NCBI RefSeq assembly: GCF_015350975.1
Contig: NZ_JADKRX010000004.1
Location: 124,001-188,000 of the forward strand
Length of the DNA: 64,000 bases
Direction of reading: 5' to 3'
DNA from: Curtobacterium sp. VKM Ac-1395
Lineage (GTDB): Bacteria; Actinomycetota; Actinomycetes; Actinomycetales; Microbacteriaceae
Made by a program: the position numbers and the translations under genes. Below the pieces are notes generated by a model. The model was given only the letters and a program-made list of their open reading frames with translations. It made no database searches and was not told where the DNA came from. Below are positions 1 to 8,239 of the stretch, one piece after another (the first letter of the stretch is position 1; each line of letters opens with the position of its first letter).

Positions 1-7
1 CGGTCGG

Positions 8-505
8 TCAGAGCTCGACGGTGCCGTTCTCGATCGGGTCCTTGTCCGGGTTCCGCGTGACCGCGGCCCGAGCGGTCTTCGCGATGTACGCGACGGTGCT
101 GCTGGGCCCCTCCCAGTACTCGGCGGAGTCCGCTTCGACCTTGATCAGTGCCAGACCCGCCGTGTCGAGCCCGTCCGGGAACCAGGCCTGCAGGGGCTTC
201 ACCCACAGTTCCTCGGCCTTCTGGCGGTCGTGGACGACGCTCGCGCGGCCGGCCAGCGACGTCCACGAGTGGCCCTTCGTGTCCGAGAACGACACGTTCA
301 CCTCGGGGTGGATGCCGATCTGCTCGGCCTTGGCGGAGTCGTCGTAGGCGAAGAACCACAGGTCGCCGTCGAACTCGGCCTCCTGCAGCGCCATCGGGCG
401 GCTGACGTGCTTGCCGTCGGTGGTCATCGTGGTGAGCATCGCGACCTTCGCGTCGTTCATCAGGTCGGCGATGTGGTGCTGGTCGCTGGGGGTGGTGTCG
501 GACAT
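8..505 (-). CDS. Pyridoxamine 5'-phosphate oxidase family (general stress protein 26-like)
   Basis: A 165-residue protein with the split-barrel flavin-binding fold of the Pyridox_ox_2 / GSP26 family. The N-terminal half carries the typical VAMLTT-x-GKHVSRPM-x-LQEAEFDGDLWFF pattern, followed by a strand with VNVSFSD and SWTSLAGRA. Family members bind FMN or F420 and are usually stress-linked, with no firmly known substrate. An upstream in-frame extension exists, but the ATG at 505 fits the family length and follows a plausible GAGGAGCACACCC ribosome site. The gene is divergent from the TetR gene at 672, sharing a 166-bp gap, so it is a candidate target of that regulator (inference). Confidence 0.85.
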   Translation of the reverse strand: MSDTTPSDQHHIADLMNDAKVAMLTTMTTDGKHVSRPMALQEAEFDGDLWFFAYDDSAKAEQIGIHPEVNVSFSDTKGHSWTSLAGRASVVHDRQKAEELWVKPLQAWFPDGLDTAGLALIKVEADSAEYWEGPSSTVAYIAKTARAAVTRNPDKDPIENGTVEL

Positions 506-671
506 GGGTGTGCTCCTCGTCGAGAGACCGGGTGGTGCTCGTGACGCTACGCGCGGGCGGTCGGGAGGCTCGGTGTCGGTGCGTCGCGCGGCTTGCCGCG
601 GCGCACCGTCGTCGCGAACGGGCTGCGGCGTGGAGCCCCGTGGCGACCCGCCGCTCGGTACGGTGATCGAC

Positions 672-1247
672 ATGGCCACCTTCACGCCCCCGCCCACCGA
701 CGCCATGCGTGCGAAGCTCCTGCTCGCAGCACGCGAGGAGTTCGCAGCGGTCGGCATCACCGGCGCCCGGATCGAACGCATCGCCGCGTCGTCCTCGAGC
801 AACAAGGCGCAGATCTTCCACTACTTCGGCAGCAAGGAGGGCCTGTTCGACGCGCTCTACGCCCAGACGCTCGCGGAGACGCTCGCGCTCGTGCCCCTCG
901 ACGCCGGGGACCTGCCCGAGTACGCCGGGCGGCTGCACGACGCCACGGTGCAGCGGCCGTGGGCGCAGCGCCTGGTGACCTGGTACCGACTGGAGCGCGG
1001 TGACGCAGCCCCGATGGAGGCCGTCGTCGCGGGCAACGCCGAGGCGGTCGCCGAGATCGAACGGGCGCAGCGCGCGGGGGTCCTGCCGCGGACCCTCCGT
1101 CCGGCCGTGCTGCTCGGGCTCGTGGTGCACCTGGCGGCGTTCTGGAGCGAGACCAGCCCCGAGTTCGACGCCCTGGTCACCGCGATGATGCCGGCCCGAC
1201 GTCGGCAGGTCGTGGTGGACGCGGTCGCGGCGCTCGTGCGGCGCTGA
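672..1247 (+). CDS. TetR/AcrR family transcriptional regulator
   Basis: A 191-residue regulator. Residues about 12-60 form a TetR helix-turn-helix (LLLAAREEFAAVGITGARIERIA ... ending in IFHYFGSKEGLFDALY), and the remainder is the variable ligand-binding helical region. The ATG at 672 was chosen because the sequence before it is not conserved-looking; a GTG three codons earlier is an alternative. It stands divergent from the flavin-type stress protein and convergent with the MFS exporter, so either could be its target. The ligand is unknown. Confidence 0.85.
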   Translation: MATFTPPPTDAMRAKLLLAAREEFAAVGITGARIERIAASSSSNKAQIFHYFGSKEGLFDALYAQTLAETLALVPLDAGDLPEYAGRLHDATVQRPWAQRLVTWYRLERGDAAPMEAVVAGNAEAVAEIERAQRAGVLPRTLRPAVLLGLVVHLAAFWSETSPEFDALVTAMMPARRRQVVVDAVAALVRR

Positions 1248-1302
1248 CCACCTCCCGGCCCGGCGCGCCCGCGTCCTTCGGCGCTGACTGCGTCCGGACC
1301 GC

Positions 1303-2739
1303 TCAGCTCGCGTCCTGGCCATGGCGGGACCGCACGATCCCGACCGTCACGAGTGCGGCCGCCACGAGCGTCAGCACGACGCCGGCGACCTGCACGCCCG
1401 ACTCGAACTGCGCCAGCCGCGTGCTCGTCCAGACGGTCGTCGCGATGCTCCCGCTGACCATGGCAGCCAGCACCGCTCCCGAGGCCGCGATCCCGACCCC
1501 TGTCGCCAGCTCGCTCGCCGTGTCCACGAGCGCGGCGCCCATCGAGGTCCGGTCGGCGGGCAGCCCGCGGAGGACGTCGTTGCCGGCCACCACGCCGACG
1601 ACCCGCATGCCGGCGGCGACGAGCACGAGTGCGGCGGCCACCCACCCGTAGCCGAGGTGCCCGAAGGCGGCGAACACCCCGAGCCCGAGGACGACGGCCA
1701 CCGAGCTGGACGCTGCCGCCCGACGGAGCCCGACCCGCTGCACGAACGGCCCGACGAACCGGCCGCTGGCGAGCAGCACCACGACCTGCGGCAGCATCCC
1801 GACGGCGGCGGCCGCCGGTGACCAGCCCCAGCTGAACTGCAGCTGCAGCGTCACGAGGTAGGACAGCCCCGCGACGGCGAGTCCCGCGCCGGCCTTGAAC
1901 GCCAGTCCGCTCGTCACCAGCGGCCGAGCGACGAGTGCGAGGTCGAGCAGCGGGTGCCGGGCCGACCGTTCACGCAGGACGAACGCGACAGCTGCCACCA
2001 CGGTCGTCGCAGCTACCGCCCACGTCTGCCACGACCAGCCGAGGTCGACCGCGAGCGTCGGCGTCACGAGGGCCCCGGCGATGGTCGCGGTCCCGAGGAC
2101 GGCGCCCGCGAGGTCGATCGGGGCCCGGTGGAGTCCCTCTGCGGTGTCGGGGCCGATGCCGGTCCGGATCCCGACGAACGCGACCAGGGCGATGGGGGCG
2201 TTCGCGAGCAGGAGCACCTGCCACGGCGCCACGGCGAGCACCAGGCCGCCGATGGTCGGGCCGATCGCCAGGCCGACCAGTCCCGCCGTCGAGATGACGG
2301 TGAGGGCGCGGACGCGCAGGTCCTCGGTGTCGAAGAGCCGGAACGCGAGCGCCATCGACCCCGGGGTGGTCATCGCGGCGGCGACGCCCATCACAGCGCG
2401 GAGGGCGATGAGCTCCGGGGTGGTCGTGACGACCACGGTCGCGAGGCTCGCCACCCCGAGCAGCACGAGCCCGACCAGCATGACGCGGCGGCGGCCCACC
2501 CGGTCGGCGACGGCGCCGAACAGCAGCATCAGCCCGCCGAAGACGACGGAGTAGGCGCCGGTGACCCACTGCAGCCCGGTGGTGGTGGCGTGGAGTTCAC
2601 GGCCGATGGTCGGCAGCGCCACGTTGAGCAGCGAGTTGTCGAGCATCTCGAACAGGAACACGGCGGACAGGCCGGCGAGGGCGAGCCACGCCTCGCGGAG
2701 CGAACTCGGCGCGAGGCGACGGAGCGTGGGGACGGACAT
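1303..2739 (-). CDS. MFS transporter, DHA2 (EmrB/QacA-like) drug exporter family
   Basis: A 478-residue integral membrane protein with about 14 hydrophobic helices. The first helix carries LFEMLDNSLLNVALPTIGREL, the hallmark D-x-x-x-x-N-x-A-L-P motif of DHA2 proton-driven multidrug exporters, and loop 2-3 has the MFS signature GAVADRVGRRRVM. A strong GAAGGAG ribosome site lies before the ATG at 2739. A 51-bp perfect palindrome at 2893-2943 separates it from the MarR gene upstream, so it probably has its own promoter in 2740-2890. The substrate cannot be told from sequence. Confidence 0.88.
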   Translation of the reverse strand: MSVPTLRRLAPSSLREAWLALAGLSAVFLFEMLDNSLLNVALPTIGRELHATTTGLQWVTGAYSVVFGGLMLLFGAVADRVGRRRVMLVGLVLLGVASLATVVVTTTPELIALRAVMGVAAAMTTPGSMALAFRLFDTEDLRVRALTVISTAGLVGLAIGPTIGGLVLAVAPWQVLLLANAPIALVAFVGIRTGIGPDTAEGLHRAPIDLAGAVLGTATIAGALVTPTLAVDLGWSWQTWAVAATTVVAAVAFVLRERSARHPLLDLALVARPLVTSGLAFKAGAGLAVAGLSYLVTLQLQFSWGWSPAAAAVGMLPQVVVLLASGRFVGPFVQRVGLRRAAASSSVAVVLGLGVFAAFGHLGYGWVAAALVLVAAGMRVVGVVAGNDVLRGLPADRTSMGAALVDTASELATGVGIAASGAVLAAMVSGSIATTVWTSTRLAQFESGVQVAGVVLTLVAAALVTVGIVRSRHGQDAS

Positions 2740-2892
2740 GAGCGCACTCCTTCAGGTGAAGAAGTGGCGACTCGAGCGAGTCACGTGCGCGCGCCCGGCG
2801 CACGTGGCGCGGGCTTTTTCCCTCTGCGCACACCGTAGATGACGACGGGGGCCGGCAGCAAGCACGGCTGCGGGGTCCGCGATGGCGCGGAA

Positions 2893-2943
2893 CACCGGAC
2901 GGGAGGCTCCCCACCGGGCCGGTGGGGAGCCTCCCGTCCGGTG
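2893..2943. terminator. Perfect 25-bp-stem palindrome, probable terminator of the MarR gene
   Basis: Two 25-base arms (2893-2917 and 2919-2943) are exact reverse complements around one base. The core GACGGGAGGCTCCCC belongs to a family repeated through the window at gene 3' ends. It lies just downstream of the MarR stop codon at 2965. No T-run follows, so termination is inferred from position and stability. Confidence 0.7.
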
Positions 2944-2964
2944 GGTGGCCGACCGCGGAACGCC

Positions 2965-3465
2965 TCAGGACGCCTTGCGGCGTCGGGGGCTCGCGGATCG
3001 CGGCGGGGCCGCGCGGAGGCGGTCGCCGACCTTGCCGAGGACGGCCGCGAGGGAGTCGACCTCGTCCGTGGTGAGCGACTCGAAGAGCAGGCCGCGGACG
3101 ACGGCGATGTGCCCGGGGAAGACGGTGGCGAGGACGGCGCGGCCGGCCTCGGTGATCGTGACGACGACACGGCGTTCGTCCTGGGGTGCGGTCGATCGGC
3201 TGACGAGTCCGCGCTGGTCGAGCAGCTGTGCCTGGTACGTCAGGCCGCTGCGGCTGTAGACGACGCCGTCCGCAAGGTCGGTCATGCTGCGGCTGCCGGT
3301 TGGGTCGTCGCCGAGCCGCGCGAGCAGCTGGAACTGCACGTAGCTCAGGCCGCCGGCGTCGCGGAGCTGCTGCTCGACCGCGGGACGGAGGAGTGCGCTG
3401 ACCTCGGTGAAGGCGAAGTACGCGGCGAGCTCCGTCGGGGAGAGTCCGGGCTGGGGTTCGACCAT
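2965..3465 (-). CDS. MarR family transcriptional regulator
   Basis: A 166-residue winged-helix protein. The DNA-binding region (about residues 40-110) shows LSYVQFQLLARLGD, SMTDLADGVVYSRSGLTYQ and the wing with APQDERRVVVTITEAGRA, as in MarR proteins. It is divergently arranged with the quinone oxidoreductase-like gene at 3557. Two near-identical 16-bp palindromes in the shared gap are strong candidates for its operator, implying autoregulation and control of the oxidoreductase. Ligand unknown; redox or aromatic signals are common in MarR proteins next to such enzymes (family knowledge, not shown here). Confidence 0.88.
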   Translation of the reverse strand: MVEPQPGLSPTELAAYFAFTEVSALLRPAVEQQLRDAGGLSYVQFQLLARLGDDPTGSRSMTDLADGVVYSRSGLTYQAQLLDQRGLVSRSTAPQDERRVVVTITEAGRAVLATVFPGHIAVVRGLLFESLTTDEVDSLAAVLGKVGDRLRAAPPRSASPRRRKAS

Positions 3466-3482
3466 GGTCCGATCCTACCGTT

Positions 3483-3536
3483 GCTTCGAGTTCGAAGCAG
3501 TGCTACCGTGAGCAGCAGTTGCTTCGAACTCGAAGC
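3483..3536. promoter_or_regulatory. Twin palindromic operators in the MarR/oxidoreductase intergenic region
   Basis: GCTTCGAGTTCGAAGC at 3483-3498 and GCTTCGAACTCGAAGC at 3521-3536 are each perfect 7-bp inverted repeats with a 2-bp spacer. Their centres are 38 bp apart, and each is preceded by TT. They occupy almost the whole gap between the two divergent start codons, as expected for MarR sites that block both promoters. Confidence 0.75.
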
Positions 3537-3556
3537 ACATGATGAGAGGCATCACC

Positions 3557-4495
3557 ATGAAGGCAGTCCGTTTCCTCGAGGTCGGTGGACCCGAGGTCCT
3601 GCAGTACGTCGACGTCGAGCAGCCCCAGCCGGCCGCCGGCCAGGTGCGGATCCGCGTCGCGGCGTCCGCGTTCAGCTCCGCCGACACCGGCATGCGAGCG
3701 GGCGTCCTGCCCATCCCGGTGACGCTCCCGCACGTGCCTGGCTACGACGTGTCCGGCACCGTCGATGCACTCGGCGACGGCGTCCAGGGCTTCGCGGCTG
3801 GCGATGCCGTCATCGCGTTCCTGCCGATGGGCGAGGACGGCGGCGCGGCGGAGTACGTCGTGGCGCCCGCGGACGTGCTGGTCCACGCGCCGACCAGCAT
3901 CCCGCTGGCCGATGCGGCGGCGCTGCCGTCGGTGGCCCTCACCGCGCAGCAGGCGTTGTTCGACGACGGCGGGCTGCAGGCCGGGCAGCGAGTGTTCATC
4001 GTCGGTGCGGGCGGTGTCGTCGGCAAGTACGCGGTGCGCCTGGCGAAGCGCGCAGGCGCCTACGTCATCGCCACGGCGAGCCCCCGGAGCGCCGACGCTG
4101 TCCGCGCTGCGGGTGCGGACGAGGTCGTCGACCACACGGTGTCGTCCCTGCGGGAGGCCGTGGCCGAGCCGGTCGACCTGCTCCTGAACCTGGCGCCGAT
4201 CGAGCCGGCGGAGTTCGCCGCCCTGGTCGAGCTGGTCCGCTCGGGTGGAGTCGTCGTCAGCACCACCGCGTGGATGCCCGCGCCGGACGATGCTGAACGC
4301 GGGGTGCGGTCCGTCGTCGTGTTCGTGCGGAGCGACGTCGCGCAACTCGCAGAACTGGTGCGGTTGGTCGACGCGGGGGAGCTGCGGGTGGAGGTCTCGC
4401 GGCGGATCCCGTTGGCCGAGCTGCCGGCACTGCACGCCGAGGCTGCCGATGGCCCGGTCAGCGGGAAGGTGATCGTGCTCCCGGAAGCGGTGTGA
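3557..4495 (+). CDS. NADP-dependent oxidoreductase, medium-chain dehydrogenase/reductase family (quinone oxidoreductase-like)
   Basis: A 312-residue enzyme of the MDR superfamily, quinone oxidoreductase branch. The N-terminal GroES-like domain starts MKAVRFLEVGGPEVLQYVD, and the Rossmann part has the nucleotide-binding stretch VFIVGAGGVVGKYAVRLAKR. The Cys residues that bind catalytic and structural zinc in alcohol dehydrogenases are absent. Two earlier ATGs (3539, 3542) overlap the operator; the ATG at 3557 has a GAGAGG ribosome site seven bases upstream and matches the family N-terminus. It is divergent from the MarR gene, which probably represses it. Confidence 0.88.
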   Translation: MKAVRFLEVGGPEVLQYVDVEQPQPAAGQVRIRVAASAFSSADTGMRAGVLPIPVTLPHVPGYDVSGTVDALGDGVQGFAAGDAVIAFLPMGEDGGAAEYVVAPADVLVHAPTSIPLADAAALPSVALTAQQALFDDGGLQAGQRVFIVGAGGVVGKYAVRLAKRAGAYVIATASPRSADAVRAAGADEVVDHTVSSLREAVAEPVDLLLNLAPIEPAEFAALVELVRSGGVVVSTTAWMPAPDDAERGVRSVVVFVRSDVAQLAELVRLVDAGELRVEVSRRIPLAELPALHAEAADGPVSGKVIVLPEAV

Positions 4496-4862
4496 CGGAG
4501 AGGACCTGATCGGGCAGATCGGTCTCGGGGCGGTCCGGCTCGGGGCGCTGGCGGACGGCGCGCACGGCGATCCAGGTGCTCCAGACCGACCCGGTCACCG
4601 CCGCTGCCGCGATGGCCACGACGAGCGGCTCGCTGTCCCACTGGCCGAGCAGACATCTGATGACCCCGGCGACGGCCATCACCGCGGCGGTCGTGAGCAT
4701 CGGGACGAGGGCTGCCTGGTGCGCTCGCTGCCATGCGTCAGGGTCTCGGAGGGTGGCCGCGGTGCGGATGCCGAGCCAGCGGTTGCGGGGGACGACGCCA
4801 CGGGCAGGGAGCACGACGCTGAGGGCGACCAGCACAGCTGCGGCGATCTCGACGACGATCAT
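4458..4862 (-). CDS. SdpI family membrane protein
   Basis: A 134-residue protein with about three membrane helices. The loop after the first helix holds PRNRWLGIRTAATLRDPDAWQRAHQ in shortened form, the signature of the SdpI/YhfL family (NRWxGIRT...W...H). SdpI of Bacillus confers immunity to the SdpC toxin, but most family members, including actinobacterial ones, have no known role. Its start overlaps the preceding small gene by ATGA, and its last 38 bases overlap the 3' end of the convergent oxidoreductase gene with no terminator between them. No toxin partner is visible. Confidence 0.75.
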   Translation of the reverse strand: MIVVEIAAAVLVALSVVLPARGVVPRNRWLGIRTAATLRDPDAWQRAHQAALVPMLTTAAVMAVAGVIRCLLGQWDSEPLVVAIAAAAVTGSVWSTWIAVRAVRQRPEPDRPETDLPDQVLSVTPLPGARSPSR

Positions 4863-5107
4863 CGGGGCCGCTGGGGGGCCGGCGACGACATCGGGCTCGT
4901 CGTCTCGAGGGCGTCTGGCGCGTCGGGCGGTGGCGTGTTCCCGGCGAGATGCGCTGCGGTGGTTGCGATCCACAGCGCTGCCAGGGCAACGAGTCCGACG
5001 ATGCCCGGGCCGGCAACGACGAACGCCACGACGAGTGTCACGAGTCCCGCGAGCATGAGCGCCACCGGGAGTCCGCGGCACCTGGTCGTTCCTTGCTGAC
5101 TGGTCAT
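4859..5107 (-). CDS. Small two-helix membrane protein of unknown function
   Basis: An 82-residue protein with two hydrophobic segments (about residues 14-34 and 38-56) and a Pro/Ser-rich C-terminal tail. I do not recognise a family. The ATG at 5107 follows a strong GAGGAGGGG ribosome site; a longer form starting at 5131 is possible but would place that site inside the coding region. The stop codon overlaps the SdpI-like start (ATGA), so the two are translationally coupled. Confidence 0.6.
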   Translation of the reverse strand: MTSQQGTTRCRGLPVALMLAGLVTLVVAFVVAGPGIVGLVALAALWIATTAAHLAGNTPPPDAPDALETTSPMSSPAPQRPR

Positions 5108-5259
5108 GCCGCACCCCTCCTCGATCACCATCCGGCCAGACTCATCCTGCCGGTAGCGTGTGACATACGCAACAGCGATTCAGGGGGACCGGGAGCGACG
5201 ATCGGAAGCGGGCCGACACGACTGACGGTTGAGCCGTGCCGGCCCGGACCGCGCCGGCG

Positions 5260-5466
5260 TCAGCTGAGGCTCTCGAAGACCATCGTGGCCTGGATGCGGT
5301 CGCCGCCACCGAGGCCCTTGCTCCCGCTGCTCGCCGTGGTGATCGTGTGGAGCCGGTAGCCCTTCGCCGCCTGCTCGTTGATGGTCTGCTCGAGGGACGT
5401 CAGGTTGCCCGAACCGGTCCCGAGGAACTTCTCCTTGAGGATCACCTGGAGGACGACGTACTGCAT
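5260..5466 (-). CDS. DUF4177 domain protein
   Basis: A 68-residue cytoplasmic protein beginning MQYVVLQVILKEKF and containing LEQTINEQAAKGYRLH, which matches the small DUF4177 family (a YKVV-strand, helix with LN-x-x-A-x-x-GW/Y, further strands). No function is established. The ribosome site AGAAGGAG lies six bases before the ATG. It stands alone between the small membrane genes and the GntR gene. Confidence 0.75.
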   Translation of the reverse strand: MQYVVLQVILKEKFLGTGSGNLTSLEQTINEQAAKGYRLHTITTASSGSKGLGGGDRIQATMVFESLS

Positions 5467-5628
5467 GGGGAGCTCCTTCTGAGGTCATCGGCGAACCGGA
5501 CGTCGCCTCGGCCAGTGTCTGACGCGCAGCCACCCACGCCGTAGCCCCCGTTCGCGCTGCGGCGGGTCAGGCGACCACATCTCGCGCTGTGTCCGTCTCG
5601 GGAGCCGGCATCGAGACGCGGGGCGAGA

Positions 5629-5672
5629 CGGACTGGAGGCTCCCCACGAGCTGGCGCCGAGCCTTCAGTCCG
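5629..5672. repeat. Degenerate member of the GGGAGGC palindrome family
   Basis: GACTGGAGGCTCCCCAC followed by an imperfect return arm ending CGAGCCTTCAGTC, just past the 3' end of the GntR gene. It resembles the terminator-like palindromes seen elsewhere, with several substitutions. The rest of 5467-5680 shows nothing coding. Confidence 0.45.
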
Positions 5673-5680
5673 CTGCCGCG

Positions 5681-6325
5681 TCAGCGTCCTACGTCGGCGG
5701 CCGACCGCAGCGTCCGCTCGGCGTCGTCGAGGTAGTCGGCCAGCAGTGCAGACGCCGCCGATCGGTCGTCGGCCCGCAGCGCGTCGACGATCGCCTCGTT
5801 CCGCTCGACGAACCCGGCGTGGAAGGACCCGGGGTCGTCCGTGGTGAGGAACGCGAGCCGCATCTCGGCGAGCAGTCCGTCCATCAGGCCCCAGATCCGT
5901 TCGCTCGGGACAGCTCGGACGAGTGCCGCGTGGAAGCGGATGTCGGCGGTGCCGACGGCACGCCAGTCGCCGGCGGCCGCAGCGGCGCGCGCCTCGGACA
6001 CGGCGGACGCGGCGTCGGCGAGGGCGGGGGAGGACGGCGTGCACGCCCAGACGGCAGCCGATTCGAGCACGCGTCGGGCGGCGTAGAGGTCGACGACGTC
6101 GGCGGCCGAGAGTCGACGGACGAACACCCCGCGGTTGAAGACGTGCTCGACGAGTCGGTCGCGGGCGAGGAGTCGGAAGGCCTCGCGCAGCGTGTTCCGG
6201 GAGACCCCGAGCTGGTCGCTCAGGCGTTCCTCGGACAGCTGCGCGCCCGGGGCGAAGTCGCCGGACGCGATCATCGTGCGCAGCCGGGTCGCGGAGGACT
6301 CGGCGCCGCTGACGGTTCGGCTCAT
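5681..6325 (-). CDS. GntR family regulator (FadR/FCD type), likely regulator of 5-oxoproline genes
   Basis: A 214-residue regulator. Residues about 10-75 form a GntR winged helix with FAPGAQLSEERLSDQLGVS and NTLREAFRLLARDRLVEH; residues about 85-205 are an all-helical FCD ligand domain with the metal/ligand pattern R...FHAALVRA...H. It is divergent from the DUF969 operon across 97 bp. The palindrome ATTGTTGAACAAT in that gap recurs before pxpA, so this protein is the natural candidate to bind both (inference). FCD-type GntR regulators typically sense small carboxylic acids, which fits 5-oxoproline. Confidence 0.85.
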   Translation of the reverse strand: MSRTVSGAESSATRLRTMIASGDFAPGAQLSEERLSDQLGVSRNTLREAFRLLARDRLVEHVFNRGVFVRRLSAADVVDLYAARRVLESAAVWACTPSSPALADAASAVSEARAAAAAGDWRAVGTADIRFHAALVRAVPSERIWGLMDGLLAEMRLAFLTTDDPGSFHAGFVERNEAIVDALRADDRSAASALLADYLDDAERTLRSAADVGR

Positions 6326-6411
6326 GCCCCGATCCTGACACGGGCGGGGGGCAACTCCTCCACAGGCAGCGTGTGTGACCGCCGTGTTACAAGTCGCGGA
6401 AGGGTCTTGTG

Positions 6412-6424
6412 ATTGTTGAACAAT
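6412..6424. promoter_or_regulatory. Putative GntR operator overlapping the DUF969 start
   Basis: ATTGTTGAACAAT is a perfect 6-1-6 palindrome overlapping the ATG of the DUF969 gene at 6423. A near-identical site lies before pxpA (12567-12579). Because no ribosome site is well placed upstream, the DUF969 mRNA may be leaderless, which would put the operator across its promoter -10/start region. Confidence 0.7.
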
Positions 6425-7151
6425 GCAGTCCAGACTGTCCCGCATGTTCGTCCTCATCGGCGTCGCCGTCGTCATCGTCGGCTTCGCACTGCGCGTCAAC
6501 GCGCTGCTCGTCGTCACCGTCGCGGGGATCGTCACCGCGGCCATCGGCGGGATCGGTCCCGTCGGCATCCTCACCGCGTTCGGCGACGGCTTCGCCTCCA
6601 GTCGCAGCGTCACGACCTTCGCGCTCGTGCTGCCGGTCATCGGCCTGATCGAGCGCTACGGCCTGCAGGATCAGGCCAAGCGACTCATCGCGAAGCTCGA
6701 CAAGCTGACCACCGGGCGCCTGCTCGCCGGGTACCTCGCGATCCGGCAGGTCACCGCCGCCGTCGGCCTGACGAGCATCGGCGGCCCGGCGCAGACGGTG
6801 CGCCCGCTCGTGTACCCGATGGCCGAGGGCGCCGCCATCAAGAAGTACGGCAGCGTGGACGACCCGATGCGCGAGAAGATCAAGGGCTTCTCCGCGTCCT
6901 CGGACACCGTCGGCGTGTTCTTCGGTGAGGACGTCTTCGTCGCGGTCGGCTCGATCCTCCTCATCACCACCTTCGTCGACGCGACCTATGACCTGGCGCT
7001 CGAGCCCATCGACCTCGCGCTCTGGGCGATCCCGACGGGCATCGCCGCACTGCTGGTGCACGGTATCCGGCTGCTGCTCTTCGACCGCAAGCTCGACCGG
7101 ATGGCGGCGGACATGCGCGGCGCCTCGACCACCACGGGGGTGGCAGCGTGA
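6423..7151 (+). CDS. DUF969 family membrane protein, putative 5-oxoproline transporter subunit
   Basis: A 242-residue hydrophobic protein with about five to six membrane helices; it matches the DUF969 family by its opening helix pair, GRLLAGYLAIRQVTAAVGL, GGPAQTVRPLVYPMAEGAA and the GVFFGEDVFVAVGSILL segment. DUF969 and DUF979 proteins occur as adjacent pairs, in many bacteria next to pyroglutamyl-peptidase or 5-oxoprolinase genes (family knowledge), so uptake of pyroglutamate or pyroglutamyl peptides is a reasonable inference. The first codon overlaps the operator; an ATG at 6444 is the alternative start. The 3' end overlaps the next gene by GTGA. Confidence 0.85.
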   Translation: MQSRLSRMFVLIGVAVVIVGFALRVNALLVVTVAGIVTAAIGGIGPVGILTAFGDGFASSRSVTTFALVLPVIGLIERYGLQDQAKRLIAKLDKLTTGRLLAGYLAIRQVTAAVGLTSIGGPAQTVRPLVYPMAEGAAIKKYGSVDDPMREKIKGFSASSDTVGVFFGEDVFVAVGSILLITTFVDATYDLALEPIDLALWAIPTGIAALLVHGIRLLLFDRKLDRMAADMRGASTTTGVAA

Positions 7152-8239
7152 TCACCAGCGAATGGCTCTACTGGCTCATCGGCGCGTTCTTCATCGCGGT
7201 CGCGGTGCTCATCGTCACGGACCGGGAGCACGCCAAGCGCCTCGGCAACGCGGCCTTCTGGGGCATCCTCGGCATCTCCTTCTTCTACGGCACCTTCGTC
7301 GCCGCCAAGACGGCACCCTCGTGGGTCCTCGGCATCGCCGTCCTGGTGATGGTGGCGCTGGCCGGCCTCGGCTTCACCGGCACCAAGGCCAGGGGCGGCC
7401 GGCCGAGCCGCACCCGCGTGGCGAGCATCCCGGGTGCGGGCGTCGGCGCGGAGACCGGCCCGGCGGAACCCACCGGGGCCATGGCCCGGCAGTCGAGCGA
7501 CAGCACGAGCGTGCTCGCGACGACCTCTCCCGAGGAACGTGCGTCCTTCGCGACGCGCTTCGGCAACCGGCTCTTCATCCCCGCACTGGTCGTCCCGGTG
7601 GTCGCCGTCCTGGTCGCCACGCTCGGCCCGCTCGTCACGATCGGCGGCACGCCGTTGCTCGCCGAGGGCAGTGCGACCCTGACCGGACTCGGCATCGGAT
7701 CGGTCCTGGCCGTGGTCGTCGCGGTGTTCGTCCTGCGTCCGCCGAAGATCGCCACACCGATCCGCGAGGGCGGCCGACTCCTGCAGGCCATCGGCTGGGC
7801 AGCGCTGCTCCCGCAGATGCTCTCCACGCTCGGCATCGTGTTCACGCAGGCCGGGGTCGGCGACGCGGTCGGCACCATCATCAAGACGATCCTGCCGAGC
7901 GGTTCGCTGCTCGCCGCGGTCGTCGTCTACTGCCTCGGCATGGCGCTGTTCACCGTCATCATGGGCAACGCGTTCGCCGCGTTCCCGATCATGACCGCCG
8001 CGATCGGCTGGCCGGTCCTGGTGCAGGGCTTCGACGGCAACCCGGCGGCCATCTTCGCGATCGGCATGCTCGCCGGCTTCTGCGGCACCCTCGTCACCCC
8101 GATGGCGGCGAACTTCAACCTCGTCCCCGCCGCGCTGCTCGAGATGCGGGACAAGTACGGCCCGATCAAGGCCCAGATCCCGACCGCCGCCATCCTGCTC
8201 GTCGTCAACATGGGAGTCATGTACGTTGTCGCCTTCTGA
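7148..8239 (+). CDS. DUF979 family membrane protein, partner of DUF969
   Basis: A 363-residue polytopic membrane protein of about ten helices, matching DUF979 through YWLIGAFFIAVAVL near the N-terminus, the GNRLFIPALVVPVVA helix, and the C-terminal GNAFAAFPIMTAAIGWP and AGFCGTLVTPMAANFN segments, which look like transporter re-entrant or substrate-site loops. A hydrophilic Ala/Ser/Thr-rich linker lies around residues 75-135. GTG start overlaps the DUF969 stop, so the pair is translationally coupled and probably forms one transporter. Substrate assignment to 5-oxoproline rests on the shared operator, not on sequence. Confidence 0.85.
   Translation: MITSEWLYWLIGAFFIAVAVLIVTDREHAKRLGNAAFWGILGISFFYGTFVAAKTAPSWVLGIAVLVMVALAGLGFTGTKARGGRPSRTRVASIPGAGVGAETGPAEPTGAMARQSSDSTSVLATTSPEERASFATRFGNRLFIPALVVPVVAVLVATLGPLVTIGGTPLLAEGSATLTGLGIGSVLAVVVAVFVLRPPKIATPIREGGRLLQAIGWAALLPQMLSTLGIVFTQAGVGDAVGTIIKTILPSGSLLAAVVVYCLGMALFTVIMGNAFAAFPIMTAAIGWPVLVQGFDGNPAAIFAIGMLAGFCGTLVTPMAANFNLVPAALLEMRDKYGPIKAQIPTAAILLVVNMGVMYVVAF

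Noticed and set aside
4458..5107. SdpI-like gene and its small neighbour as a toxin-immunity pair
   Set aside because: The small protein has two membrane helices and a Pro-rich tail with no SdpC-like signal or Cys pair; SdpI-family genes are common without a toxin.
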